Shown here piece by piece: positions 44,344 to 54,200 of a stretch of DNA of 64,000 nucleotides (positions are counted from its first letter, which is position 1; the number at the start of each line of letters is the position of its first letter). This DNA is from Saprospiraceae bacterium (GTDB lineage Bacteria > Bacteroidota > Bacteroidia > Chitinophagales > Saprospiraceae). The translations under genes and the position numbers were made by a program. Where the stretch lies: the NCBI GenBank assembly GCA_029263015.1, contig JAJCYI010000079.1:1-64000 (forward strand), in the 5' to 3' direction. The notes below the pieces were generated by a model. That model saw nothing but the letters and a program-made list of their open reading frames with translations, was not told where the DNA came from and did no database searches.

Positions 44344-45471
44344 ATGAATTATACTTTGAACGAAATCCAGAAAGTTACGAAGGACACATTCAAAGAATTT
44401 GTCGACAAAAGGGTAATGCCCCTGGCTGCCTCCATTGACGAAAAGGCTGAGTTTCCAATGGAATTGTTCAAAGAGGTTGGTGAGTTGGGTTTTTTTGGGA
44501 TGAGATATCCTGAGGAGGTTGGCGGGTCCAACATGGACACAGTGTCCTATAGTTTGGCGGTGATGGAGTTGGCAAGAGGATCTTTGTCATTGGCTGCGGC
44601 CTGTACCATGCAATCGTTAATGGCTACTTATTTCCTGTATAGATTGGGCGATGAAGAAGTGAGGAAACATTTTTCAGCAGCTTTAAAAGGAGCAGAGATT
44701 GGTGGAATATGCATGACGGAACCCAATGCCGGAACTGATTTATTTAGCCTGCAAAGCAAGGCCCAGGTTTTGGAGGATGGGTTTGTATTAAATGGCCAGA
44801 AAACCTGGGTGACATCTGCCCCAGTGGCAGATTTTTTTACCGTTCTGGCTAAAACAGATAAAGCCGAGGGCATATCGATATTTTTTGTTCCGACGCATCT
44901 TAAAGGTGTCAACATCGGTAAGAGTATCGAAAAACTGGGGATTAAAGGATCTGTGACCAGTGAAGTGTCTTTTGACAATGTAAAACTTCCGAAGAACTAC
45001 TTGCTGGGTGAGTTGGGGGATGGGTCAAAATACCTCCGGGAAATACTGACTGAAATTAGGATCATGACCGCCGCCCTTGCAGTTGGTGTTGCCACAGCCG
45101 CATTTGAATATGCCTTGCAGTACTCCAAAGAAAGAGAACAGTTCGGACGCCCCATCTGCAAGTTCCAGGCGGTCAAGATGAGTTTTGCAGAAATGGCGGT
45201 GCAACTGGAAACAGCTAAACAATACGCGTTGCATGCCGCATCATTAAGCGATGCCGGGCACACGCAGCAAAAGGAGGCTATGATTGCAAAACTCCATGCA
45301 TCGGAATGCGCCAATTCAATTTGTGACAAAGCATCCAGGGTTTTGGCTTCCTATGGTTATGCGATGGAGTACCCCTTACAACGATATTTAAGGGATGCCC
45401 GATTTACGCTCATCGGCGGAGGAACATCAGAGATTTTGAAAATCAACATCGGAAAAGAACTTGGACTGTGA
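44344..45471 (+). CDS. Acyl-CoA dehydrogenase, candidate aryl-alkyl-CoA dehydrogenase
   Basis: 375 residues with the normal three-domain layout: MTEPNAGTDL near residue 124 and KTWVTSAP for the flavin, and REQFGRPI. The usual catalytic Glu near the C terminus (YEGT motif) is Gly359 here (IGGGTSEI). Glu237 in LTEIRI falls where isovaleryl-CoA and long-chain dehydrogenases place their catalytic base. That shift goes with branched or bulky substrates. In the indoleacetate scheme this enzyme would oxidise and decarboxylate (2-aminobenzyl)malonyl-CoA to 2-aminocinnamoyl-CoA. FAD-dependent, cytoplasmic. Confidence 0.87.
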   Translation: MNYTLNEIQKVTKDTFKEFVDKRVMPLAASIDEKAEFPMELFKEVGELGFFGMRYPEEVGGSNMDTVSYSLAVMELARGSLSLAAACTMQSLMATYFLYRLGDEEVRKHFSAALKGAEIGGICMTEPNAGTDLFSLQSKAQVLEDGFVLNGQKTWVTSAPVADFFTVLAKTDKAEGISIFFVPTHLKGVNIGKSIEKLGIKGSVTSEVSFDNVKLPKNYLLGELGDGSKYLREILTEIRIMTAALAVGVATAAFEYALQYSKEREQFGRPICKFQAVKMSFAEMAVQLETAKQYALHAASLSDAGHTQQKEAMIAKLHASECANSICDKASRVLASYGYAMEYPLQRYLRDARFTLIGGGTSEILKINIGKELGL

Positions 45472-46820
45472 GTTTTATAAAAAAATACAACATTTATTTT
45501 CCGCAATATGTGATTGCGGAAAATGTCCTGCACCCCAAAGGCAGGAAGAACAATCACTCTGTTGCCTATGTGGATGAGGATTTAATTACACTCGCTTATT
45601 CTGCAAGTTGTGAGATAGGGAAAGAAGTTGATGCCGTCCTATTTGCCACCACCACTCCAGTCTTCAAAGAACGTTACCATGCTTCCTATTTGGCCGATTT
45701 ATTAGGTCTTCCCGAAGGCATTACTGCACTTGATCTGGGCACAAGCAACCGAGCCGGAACAGACGTCCTTTTGTTGGCTGATACCTTGATTTGTAGTGGA
45801 AAACATGAAAACGTATTGGTGGTCGCTTCTGACATCAGTTTCCCCGCCATTGGCAAGGAGGCAAGGACTCCTTTTGGCCATGGAGCGGTGGCCATGATTG
45901 TTTCAAAAGACGAAGGTTTAGCTGAAATTACCAATATTGCCACCTATTCTGCTGCAATGGCAGAGGAGTTCACTTATAAAGGTGAGAAGGTTAAATACGA
46001 TGCAAGGTTTGCCCGGACTGCAGGATTTAAGAACAATATGAAAAAGGTGTTTGCAAGCCTTTCTCCGAATGGTATCGACAGTTTGGTCATCAATTCTGCT
46101 TTTGTGAAACTCATTTTAGGGAATTTGAAAAAAGCCGGATTTGATATGGAAAAACAGTTAGCCCCCGACAGGTTTATTCCTCAGTGTGGCTACCTCGGCA
46201 CAGCGCATGGGCTACTACGATTGGTAAATGCCATCGAAAACGTGCCTGGCAATTCGGTATTGGTTGATTACAACAACGGCTCGAATGTTATCACAATCAA
46301 GGTGATAAAAAAAGCTGCCCCAAAAATGAGTGGCCTCAACCACAAAACCTCTATCGCTTGTTACCAGGATTATCTCACGCTTCGCAAGCAGGGTAAATTT
46401 GAAGGCAGGGGTTACGAGAGCATTGAGATATTCTCATCCGAGATGATACAGGAGCGGGAAAAGAATCAACTCCTCCGACTAAAGGGGTTTGAGTGCAAAG
46501 CCTGTGGCACCATTTATTACCTAAAGTCTGCGCGATGCAATAATTGCAAAGGCATCGAATTTAGGGAGAAACAGCTTTCCAAAACAGGAACTGTGTATTC
46601 GCTGACGTGCGAACACTACTTTCCAAGTTCCTTTCCTCCAACCAATATGATTGTCATTGATCTGGATGGAGGTGGCCGCATCACGGTGCAGCAAACGGAT
46701 GACATGTACCAAAATGAAAACACGAAAATCAGTATTGGTGATAAGGTGAAGTTGGTGCTGCGAAAAATGATGGAGAACGATAAGAAGCCTAACTATTTCT
46801 GGAAATGTGTAAAACTATGA
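45468..46820 (+). CDS. HMG-CoA-synthase-like protein fused to a DUF35 zinc-ribbon/OB domain
   Basis: 450 residues from a GTG overlapping the previous stop. The first about 320 residues have the HMG-CoA synthase thiolase fold, but the segment expected to hold the catalytic Cys reads GTSNRAGT (residues 91-98) and contains none. The C-terminal part has a CxxC...CxxC zinc ribbon (FECKACG, ARCNNCKG) and an OB-fold. Such proteins are partners of SCP2-type thiolases, as BbsA is for BbsB in benzoylsuccinyl-CoA thiolysis. It overlaps the thiolase gene by 4 bases, so the two should form one complex. Confidence 0.85.
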   Translation: MSFIKKYNIYFPQYVIAENVLHPKGRKNNHSVAYVDEDLITLAYSASCEIGKEVDAVLFATTTPVFKERYHASYLADLLGLPEGITALDLGTSNRAGTDVLLLADTLICSGKHENVLVVASDISFPAIGKEARTPFGHGAVAMIVSKDEGLAEITNIATYSAAMAEEFTYKGEKVKYDARFARTAGFKNNMKKVFASLSPNGIDSLVINSAFVKLILGNLKKAGFDMEKQLAPDRFIPQCGYLGTAHGLLRLVNAIENVPGNSVLVDYNNGSNVITIKVIKKAAPKMSGLNHKTSIACYQDYLTLRKQGKFEGRGYESIEIFSSEMIQEREKNQLLRLKGFECKACGTIYYLKSARCNNCKGIEFREKQLSKTGTVYSLTCEHYFPSSFPPTNMIVIDLDGGGRITVQQTDDMYQNENTKISIGDKVKLVLRKMMENDKKPNYFWKCVKL

Positions 46821-48004
46821 GTAAGAAAAGAGACATAGCGATTATCGGGATTGGAGTTACGAAGTTCGGAGAGCTTTTCGACCAAAGTTACGACGACCTG
46901 GTTCGTGATGCAGCATTACAGGCAACGAAAGATGCAGGTATTGGGATGGATGAAATTCAAGCAGGATGGTTGTCAACTGCATTTCCGGAGATAGGCGTGT
47001 TTAAAGGCAGGAGTGGGATGGACTTGGTTGAACCATTAAATCTATACGGGATTCCGGTTACCCGTGTATCCAATTTCTGTGCGTCGGGCGCTGATGCCAT
47101 CAGGAATGCAGCCAATGCCCTGGCAGCAGGAGAATGTAACGTGGCAATGGCCCTTGGAGTGGAAAAATTGAGAGATCGTTCACCGCAGGACAGCATTGTC
47201 AAAATGATGGTGGAACTGTCGCACCCATATTTCCAGAAAGGGTTTACAGCAGCAGGTACATTTGCCATATATGCCAAAAGGATCATGCATGAATATGGAC
47301 TGACAAAAGAAGACATTGCTAATGTTTCTGTAAAAAACCATTATCACGGGACATTAAATGAAAAGGCCCACCACAGGAAAACTTGCTCTTTGGAACAAGT
47401 GCTGGGTTCACCAATGGTTGCTGATCCACTCACGGTCATGGATAGCTGTCCGACAACAGATGGTGCTGCTTGTGTAATCATGGTGCGTTCTGAAGATGTT
47501 GACATGGCAAAGCATAATCCAATCAATATTGATGGAATCGGGCTTTCGGTATCAACTGGCTGGGACTTGCCATTCTTTGACCCGAAGCATGATTTCCTTT
47601 CCTTTCAGGCAACAAAAGATGCTGCTGCCATGGCATACAAACAAGCAGGCATAGAGAAGCCAATAGATGAAATAGACCTGGTGGAGGTTCACGATTGTTT
47701 TTCTATTGTTGAATTATTGACCTATGAGGACCTGGGCCTTTGTAAACCGGGTGAAGCAAAAGATATGATCAGGGGCAAGGCGACCCAGTTAGGGGGCGAA
47801 ATCCCAGTAAATGTGAGTGGTGGTCTGTTGTCATGCGGCCACCCAGTTGGTGCAACTGGTGTGCGGATGGTCGTGGAAGTGGTGAATCATTTAAGAGGAA
47901 GTGCAGGTGACCGACAAGTACTTGGAGCTAAAAAAGGAGTGACGCATAATATCGGTGGTCCTGGGGCAATTGCTTCCGTGATTGTTTTGAATAGTGAAAA
48001 TTAA
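46817..48004 (+). CDS. SCP2-type thiolase
   Basis: 395 residues from the ATG of the ATGA overlap. Nucleophilic Cys88 in VSNFCASGADA, VEVHDCFS, SCGHPVGATGVR and the terminal IGGPGAIA are typical of SCP2/BbsB-like thiolases. It probably acts with the upstream HMGS-like/DUF35 protein. It may split an aryl-containing 3-oxoacyl-CoA such as 2-aminobenzoylacetyl-CoA, in competition with the second thiolase at 59226; which one does so cannot be told. Confidence 0.88.
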   Translation: MSKKRDIAIIGIGVTKFGELFDQSYDDLVRDAALQATKDAGIGMDEIQAGWLSTAFPEIGVFKGRSGMDLVEPLNLYGIPVTRVSNFCASGADAIRNAANALAAGECNVAMALGVEKLRDRSPQDSIVKMMVELSHPYFQKGFTAAGTFAIYAKRIMHEYGLTKEDIANVSVKNHYHGTLNEKAHHRKTCSLEQVLGSPMVADPLTVMDSCPTTDGAACVIMVRSEDVDMAKHNPINIDGIGLSVSTGWDLPFFDPKHDFLSFQATKDAAAMAYKQAGIEKPIDEIDLVEVHDCFSIVELLTYEDLGLCKPGEAKDMIRGKATQLGGEIPVNVSGGLLSCGHPVGATGVRMVVEVVNHLRGSAGDRQVLGAKKGVTHNIGGPGAIASVIVLNSEN

Positions 48005-48010
48005 TTGACT

Positions 48011-48394
48011 ATGAAAGTTTTACTTAGTAAACCAGGGTTGGATGGTCACGATGTCGGTGTTAAGGTGCTGGCACATGGCTTAATAAAAGCGGGATTTGAA
48101 GTGGTATATACTGGCCTGCGAAAATCTATCGAGACCATTGTCGATATGGCGATTGAAAATGAAGTAGATGCCATTGGTCTATCCATTTTATCCGGGACAC
48201 ATTTGGTGCTGGCCCAACAAATGAACGAAGAGATAAAAAAACGAAATCTGGTTATCCCATGGTTTGTAGGCGGGAATATTCCAACGCTCGATGTTCCGAA
48301 ACTGGAGGCAATTGGCGCCAATAAAGCATTTCCAACGGGCAGCAAAATTCAGGCTGTAATCGCATGTTTTAAAGAATTAAAAGTAAAGGCATGA
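48011..48394 (+). CDS. Cobalamin-binding small subunit of a methylmalonyl-CoA-mutase-type enzyme
   Basis: 127 residues from ATG (the TTG at 48005 is less likely). The B12 motif DGHDVG holds the cobalt ligand His13, with SILSGTH and the GGNIP loop following. It overlaps the large-subunit gene (ATGA). Split mutases of this size are found in archaea and in the benzylsuccinate-like and indoleacetate pathways. Confidence 0.92.
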   Translation: MKVLLSKPGLDGHDVGVKVLAHGLIKAGFEVVYTGLRKSIETIVDMAIENEVDAIGLSILSGTHLVLAQQMNEEIKKRNLVIPWFVGGNIPTLDVPKLEAIGANKAFPTGSKIQAVIACFKELKVKA

Positions 48395-50013
48395 ACGATG
48401 TAAAAACAAAAAAAACTGCCGAAGACCTAATGGTAAAAAGGGTCTTCCTTGAATCGGGGATCGAAGTTGATCCGATCTATACTTCCGAAGATGTGGAGTA
48501 TTTGGGCATTGATCGTGAAATGCCTGGGGAGTATCCGTTTACCAGGGGAATCCATCCTGCGATGTATCGAAAAAGGCCGTTTACAATTCGACAGTACGCA
48601 GGCTTTGCCTCCCCGGAAGAAACCAATGAAAGATTCCATTTCTTGATTAGGAATGGCCAGTCGGGCTTAAATGTAGCCTTTGACCTGCCAACACAATGTG
48701 GATTGGATTCTGACGATCCGAGAGCACTTGGGGAAGTTGGACGTGTGGGAATGGCAGTTGATACGCTGGATGATTTTGAAATCGCATTTAAAGGGATTGA
48801 CCTGGACAAGATCACCGTGTCATTGACCATCAACGGTTCAGCAATTATCGCTATCGCCATGTACATTGCCATGGCTGAAAAAGCAGGTTATGATATTTCC
48901 AAGCTAAGGGGGACCGCACAAAATGACATCCTCAAAGAATTTATTGGAAGGGGCACCTGGATATTTCCGGTTGATAAATCAGTGAAATTGGTGGTGGATA
49001 CCATCGAATATTGTGCTAAACATCTACCAAAGTACAGCCCTGTAAGTGTTTGTGGGTACCACATCCGTGAAAGTGGTGCGAACCCCATTCAGGAGATGGC
49101 CTATGCCTTTTGCATTGCCAAAGCATATACGGACGGAGCTTTAAGTAGGGGGATCGATATAGATGACTTTGCTTCCCGGCTTTCGTACAACTTCGATATA
49201 TACGGTAACTTGTTTGAGCAGATAGCAAAGTTTCGGGGTGGTCGCAGGTTATGGGCAAAGATCATTAAAGAAGAATACGGCGCCCGGAACGATAAGTCCT
49301 GCTGGCTGAGAATGATAGCCGGCGGGGGTGGGGGAGGCCTAACCAAAGAACAGCCTGAAAACAACATCATTCGCAGTGCCTATTATGCTCTGATAAGTGC
49401 TTTGTCAGGCACCCAAACCATGGCTCTGTGCAGCTATGATGAAGCATATACCATTCCCACTGAAAAATCGGCTGAAATATCGCTTCGTACCATGCAGATC
49501 ATGATTCATGAAATGGGCATTTGTGATACTGTTGATCCACTTGGCGGAAGCTACTATGTAGAAGCCTTGACCGATCGTTTCGAAGAGGAAATCAAAAAGG
49601 AAATGAAAACAGTGGATCGCTGGGGCGGAATTGTCAATGCAGTGGTAACTGGGAAAATCCAGGAGTCGGTTTCCAAACAAGCATATGAGCGCGAAATGGG
49701 AATACAGACTGGGAAAGTCCCAAAGGTTGGTGTGAATATGTTTACACGGAAAGAAGATCCCAAACCAGTGGATTTTCATCCCTACAACCAGGAAGCGGCA
49801 GGTAACCAGGTTGAAAAGCTAAAGAGAATCAAATCTACTCGAAACAATAATAAGGTACAGGAATATTTAGCAGCTATTAAAGAGGATGCAGAAGCAGATA
49901 GGAATCTAATGCCTCCTATAATAGCAGCGGTCAAGGAATATGCAACCGTTGGGGAAATTGTCCAGGTGATGAAGGATGTATATGGTGAATTTGAAGAACC
50001 CATATTCTTTTAA
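48391..50013 (+). CDS. Methylmalonyl-CoA-mutase-type large subunit, candidate (2-aminophenyl)succinyl-CoA mutase
   Basis: 540 residues, the substrate-binding barrel of a split B12 mutase. Tyr69 (RQYAGF), Arg187 (EFIGRGTW) and Tyr223-His224 (CGYHIRESGA) line up by eye with Tyr89, Arg207 and Tyr243-His244 of Propionibacterium methylmalonyl-CoA mutase. Isobutyryl-CoA mutase replaces the first two with Phe and Gln. Keeping Tyr and Arg means the substrate carries a free carboxylate, which suits both methylmalonyl-CoA and (2-aminophenyl)succinyl-CoA. The assignment to the indoleacetate route rests on gene context. Confidence 0.88.
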   Translation: MNDVKTKKTAEDLMVKRVFLESGIEVDPIYTSEDVEYLGIDREMPGEYPFTRGIHPAMYRKRPFTIRQYAGFASPEETNERFHFLIRNGQSGLNVAFDLPTQCGLDSDDPRALGEVGRVGMAVDTLDDFEIAFKGIDLDKITVSLTINGSAIIAIAMYIAMAEKAGYDISKLRGTAQNDILKEFIGRGTWIFPVDKSVKLVVDTIEYCAKHLPKYSPVSVCGYHIRESGANPIQEMAYAFCIAKAYTDGALSRGIDIDDFASRLSYNFDIYGNLFEQIAKFRGGRRLWAKIIKEEYGARNDKSCWLRMIAGGGGGGLTKEQPENNIIRSAYYALISALSGTQTMALCSYDEAYTIPTEKSAEISLRTMQIMIHEMGICDTVDPLGGSYYVEALTDRFEEEIKKEMKTVDRWGGIVNAVVTGKIQESVSKQAYEREMGIQTGKVPKVGVNMFTRKEDPKPVDFHPYNQEAAGNQVEKLKRIKSTRNNNKVQEYLAAIKEDAEADRNLMPPIIAAVKEYATVGEIVQVMKDVYGEFEEPIFF

Positions 50014-50014
50014 T

Positions 50015-51208
50015 ATGCTGAAAAAAAGGACCATACTGAGTTTGGAGCAGGCATTGACATTGCCATATGCCACTGAGCGATTTGCTCAGTTAGGATGGCG
50101 CGTAATCCGTATTGAAACTGCTGGTAAACTAGGACAAAAAAGGCCTGGTGACCCCAATAGGTATATCGGAGAAAATACCGGGATTGAAGACCTGCATGCC
50201 TACTTCTTAGCACCGAACCTGGGAAAAGAAGCAATTACGCTGAATCTTAAAGACCCCAATGATCAGATCCTGCTGAAACGGATCATTAAAGAACTCAGGG
50301 TAGATGTATTTATGTGCAATACCCTCCCCAAAAGGTATCAGCAATTTGGTATTGAGTATGAAACATTAAAAGAAGCCAATTCTGAATTAATATGGTGTGG
50401 GATTTCCGCCTTTGGCCCGGAATATCCAGATAGGGCAGGTTATGATCCTGCATTACAAGCCATGTTGGGCTACATGCACTTAACGGGTGAACCAGATCGG
50501 GATCCAATGTTATGTGGTTTGCCATTGATCGATTTGAAAGCAGGTGACGAAGCATTTGCTCAAGTGCTGTTAGCCATGCTCGAATTGCAGCAAACGGGTA
50601 AAGGAAAAAGGATTGATATTTCAATGGCACAATGTGCTACTTCCTGGTTGATTACTGCATTGCCTCAGGTGCAGTTTGCCGAAGACGAGAGTAGGTTGTT
50701 TGCCAGGAGTGCCAATGAGCACAGAAGTTTTGTGCCATCTAACAGTTATCCAACTAAAGATGGATACGCATACTTGGCAATTGGTAGTGATGCACAATGG
50801 CAGAAGTTTACTGAAATTGAAGGGTTTGAACATTGCGCAAAACCCAATAGAACAACCAATAAAGGAAGAAAGGAGGACAAGGAGAATATTTATGCCGATA
50901 TTCAGAGAGGTCTTGAAAATTATACCACCACCGAATTTATTGAAGTCTGCCTAATGAATAACCTGGCGGTTGCCCCGGTGAATGATGTCAAACAAGTTGG
51001 CGAACTTGATTTTATTGAAAAATTAATGGTGAAAACTATATTGCCCGGTGGACGTGAAGTAAAATTGTTCCCAGTCCCGATGGATACTGATTATTTAAAA
51101 GAAAACAATAATGTAATGAGTCTGCCGCCCAGATTGGGTGAGCATAACGAGAAAATATTTAGCGAAGCTGGAATTCAATTTACTAAACCGTCAGAAATGA
51201 TCATCTGA
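50015..51208 (+). CDS. Family III (CaiB/BaiF) CoA-transferase
   Basis: 397 residues from MLKKRT, one base after the mutase stop; the ATG at 49976 lies inside the mutase gene. The family's catalytic Asp is Asp173 in PLIDLKAG. Enzymes of this family move CoA between carboxylic acids; in the Aromatoleum indoleacetate cluster one makes the (2-aminophenyl)succinyl-CoA analogue. Its position directly after the mutase genes, which would use that product, supports the same role here. Confidence 0.88.
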   Translation: MLKKRTILSLEQALTLPYATERFAQLGWRVIRIETAGKLGQKRPGDPNRYIGENTGIEDLHAYFLAPNLGKEAITLNLKDPNDQILLKRIIKELRVDVFMCNTLPKRYQQFGIEYETLKEANSELIWCGISAFGPEYPDRAGYDPALQAMLGYMHLTGEPDRDPMLCGLPLIDLKAGDEAFAQVLLAMLELQQTGKGKRIDISMAQCATSWLITALPQVQFAEDESRLFARSANEHRSFVPSNSYPTKDGYAYLAIGSDAQWQKFTEIEGFEHCAKPNRTTNKGRKEDKENIYADIQRGLENYTTTEFIEVCLMNNLAVAPVNDVKQVGELDFIEKLMVKTILPGGREVKLFPVPMDTDYLKENNNVMSLPPRLGEHNEKIFSEAGIQFTKPSEMII

Positions 51209-51243
51209 GACTGAAATAATGCGTGTTATCGGCGTTCCAAAAA

Positions 51244-54200
51244 ATGAAGAAAGTAATAGATATATTAACTTCCTATTCAACACCTCACAAGGTAAGTGCT
51301 ATTGGTAATGAAGCCATTGCCAGAGGTGCTATTGAGGCTGGGGTCAATGGCGTATTTTCTTATCCGGGAACACCATCAACGGAGATTTCTGAAGTTTTTA
51401 ACCTGATCAGCATTTTTAGGAATTCTAATAGTTCGCTTGGCAATCATGCCGATCTTATCAAAAACGATCTTTATTTCGAATATAGCATCAACGAAAAAGT
51501 AGCACTCGAAAAAGCAATTGCTTTTTCCATTGGAAATAAAAGTGTGCTATGTGTCATGAAGAATGTCGGAATGAATATAGCTTCCGACCCATTGATGTCT
51601 ATTACTTACCAAACGATTATCGCACCTCTTGTGATTGTGGTTTGTGATGATCCTGGATGTCATTCAAGTTCAAACGAACAAGACTCAAGGTATTGGGGAA
51701 ATATGGCCTCAGTACCGGTGTTCAATCCTGCAACCCCAAAAGATGCCTATGAAATGACCAAACAGGCATTTCGGTTATCGGAAGAATTGCGGCTACCTGT
51801 CATTGTAAGAACCACAACACGTGTATCTCATACTCGAGGCATGTTGGAATACAATGAGATTTCAACCACATCAAGAGAGTCCCTTTTTGAAAGGTTGCCC
51901 GAACACATCAACATTCCTGCAAGGACAGCTGTTGCCCACCAAAAATTACTTGACAAGCTTAATAGCGACATCGTCGATCCTTATTTCAAGCTTTTCAATA
52001 CCATTTATTTTGCAGGCGAAAATAAAGACCTTGCGATAATAAGTAGCGGTGTGACTACTTCGTATATATTGGAAATTGTTCAGCGAAACAACTTGACAAA
52101 CAGGTTAGAATTGTTCGATTTGGGTCTGATCTTTCCATTCCCTAAAAAGGGAGTTTCTGAATTTCTGCAAAAAGAATTCAAGCAAGTATTAATTATTGAA
52201 GAACTTGATCCGATTATTGAAAATGCCGTTCGAAATATTGCTCAAAAAAATCAATTGTACTGTGAAATCCTAGGTAAAGATTACGCTGGGTTAGGTTCCT
52301 GTGGGGAGTTCACTTTAAGTCAAATAGACCAGGCGCTGGCGCATTTTTTTAAAGTTTCAACTGTCGGAGAAGGAGAATTGGATCATGTGAATCAATATGA
52401 AAACGGATTACCACCCCGACCTCCCGCTCTTTGTTCGGGCTGTCCGCATAGGGCAACTTATTACGCCTTAAAGCTCGTCGTTCCCAGATACAATCCTACG
52501 GATACAGGAAAGATGAAAGGAGAGGAAGTCATCCTTTGCGGTGATATAGGTTGTTCCGGTTTAGGAGCATTACCTCCCCTGAAAATGGTTGACACCATCA
52601 ATCATATGGGGATGAGTATTTCAATGGCCCAAGGGTTGTCAGAAGCATTAAAAGAAAAAAACACCAAAGTGATAGCAATGTTGGGTGACGGCACTTTCTT
52701 CCACTCCGGCATTTTATCCCTTTTAAATGCAGTTTACACTAAGAGCAATCTAATGGTGATTATTTTTGATAACCGGACCATAGGCATGACCGGGCATCAG
52801 GATCATCCGGGGGCAAATAACAGGACCAAATACCATGAAATTGACATTCCGCCTTTATTAAGAGGAATGGGTATCGAATATGTTGAAACATTGATGCCGT
52901 TTGACACAAAAGATTCTTTTAAGAAATTGGAAGAAGCCATGTCGCATGAAGGGGTTTCTGTCTTGGTGTCAAAAGCACCTTGTGTGTTTTTGCCAGGCTA
53001 CAAGGAATTCACAAAACAGGACTCACGAATTGTTATAGACCCATCAAAGTGTAACACTTGCCACAATCATGCAGACCTGGATATTAATTGTTCCAGGAAT
53101 TCAAGTGCATCAACCGGTATGATCAGGGCAATTGCAAAAATAAAAGCCCAAAAACCAGTAAATGCAAGTGATCAATCCTGCCCAGCCAATATTTGTAATC
53201 ATGGTTTTTTCAATTCCATTTTAGAAAAAGATTATGAAACCGCTCTGGAAATGGTTCGGGATAAAATGTTATTTGCCCGGACATGTGGAGACCTCTGTCA
53301 CCGACCCTGTGAATTATTCTCCAATCATGGGGCGGAATCAACTGTTCCCATTAAACAGCTTAAAAAGTTTGTATCAGGTATTGATGAAAACTTTAAAGAT
53401 TTTTCTTCCACGTTCCAAAGAATAGTCAATACACCTAAAATAAATAAAAATGTAGCCATTATTGGTGCGGGCCCAGCAGGATTGAGCGCCGCGTATGATT
53501 TAATCAGAGATGGATACCAAGTTACCGTTTTTGAAAAAGAAGCTGAGGCTGGAGGGTTGATCAAGCATGTAATCCCTGATTTCAGAATGGATAAATCCGG
53601 ATTTGATTTTGAGGTGAGTCAATTAGAAAAAATGGGGGTGCATTTCCATTTTAATTCCGTACTGGGAAGAGGCATTCAACTGGAAGATATTTGCCAACAA
53701 TACGATGGAGTAATCGTGGCCATAGGATTGGGGAAATCAAATCTACTGGATATTATCAGCTCAGTTTCAGACTCTAAAAAGTTTGATGCAATTTCTTTTC
53801 TAAAAGAATATAATCAGAAATCTCTCAAAGTAAAGCCTGACGCCAGTATTTTAGTCGTAGGAGGTGGAAACAGTGCAATTGATGCAGCTCGCTCAGCCAA
53901 ACGTTTTCACCCATCTGTCAATGTAGTTTTATCTTGTATTGAAGAAAAAGAACTAATGCCTGCATTTAAGGAAGAAATTGGACATGCAATTGAAGAAGGG
54001 GTGACCATATTCCCAAATAGCTATGTGGCAGCATGTTCGGAATCAGATAAATTAAATATTGCTCTTCATCAATTTGATGCAAAAAATCATTTGCAGGATT
54101 TGATATGTGATTATATCGTTATCGCAATTGGGCAGCAAGGCAATATTGAAGAATATTCAATTATTGGCGAAGATAAATTGGGGAATGGAAATAAAATAAA

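Noticed and set aside
48391-50013. Lys199 in the mutase large subunit as a change of the substrate-binding Arg207
   Set aside because: Numbering against Propionibacterium mutase (constant offset of 20 at Tyr69 and Tyr223) places Arg207 at Arg187, which is conserved.
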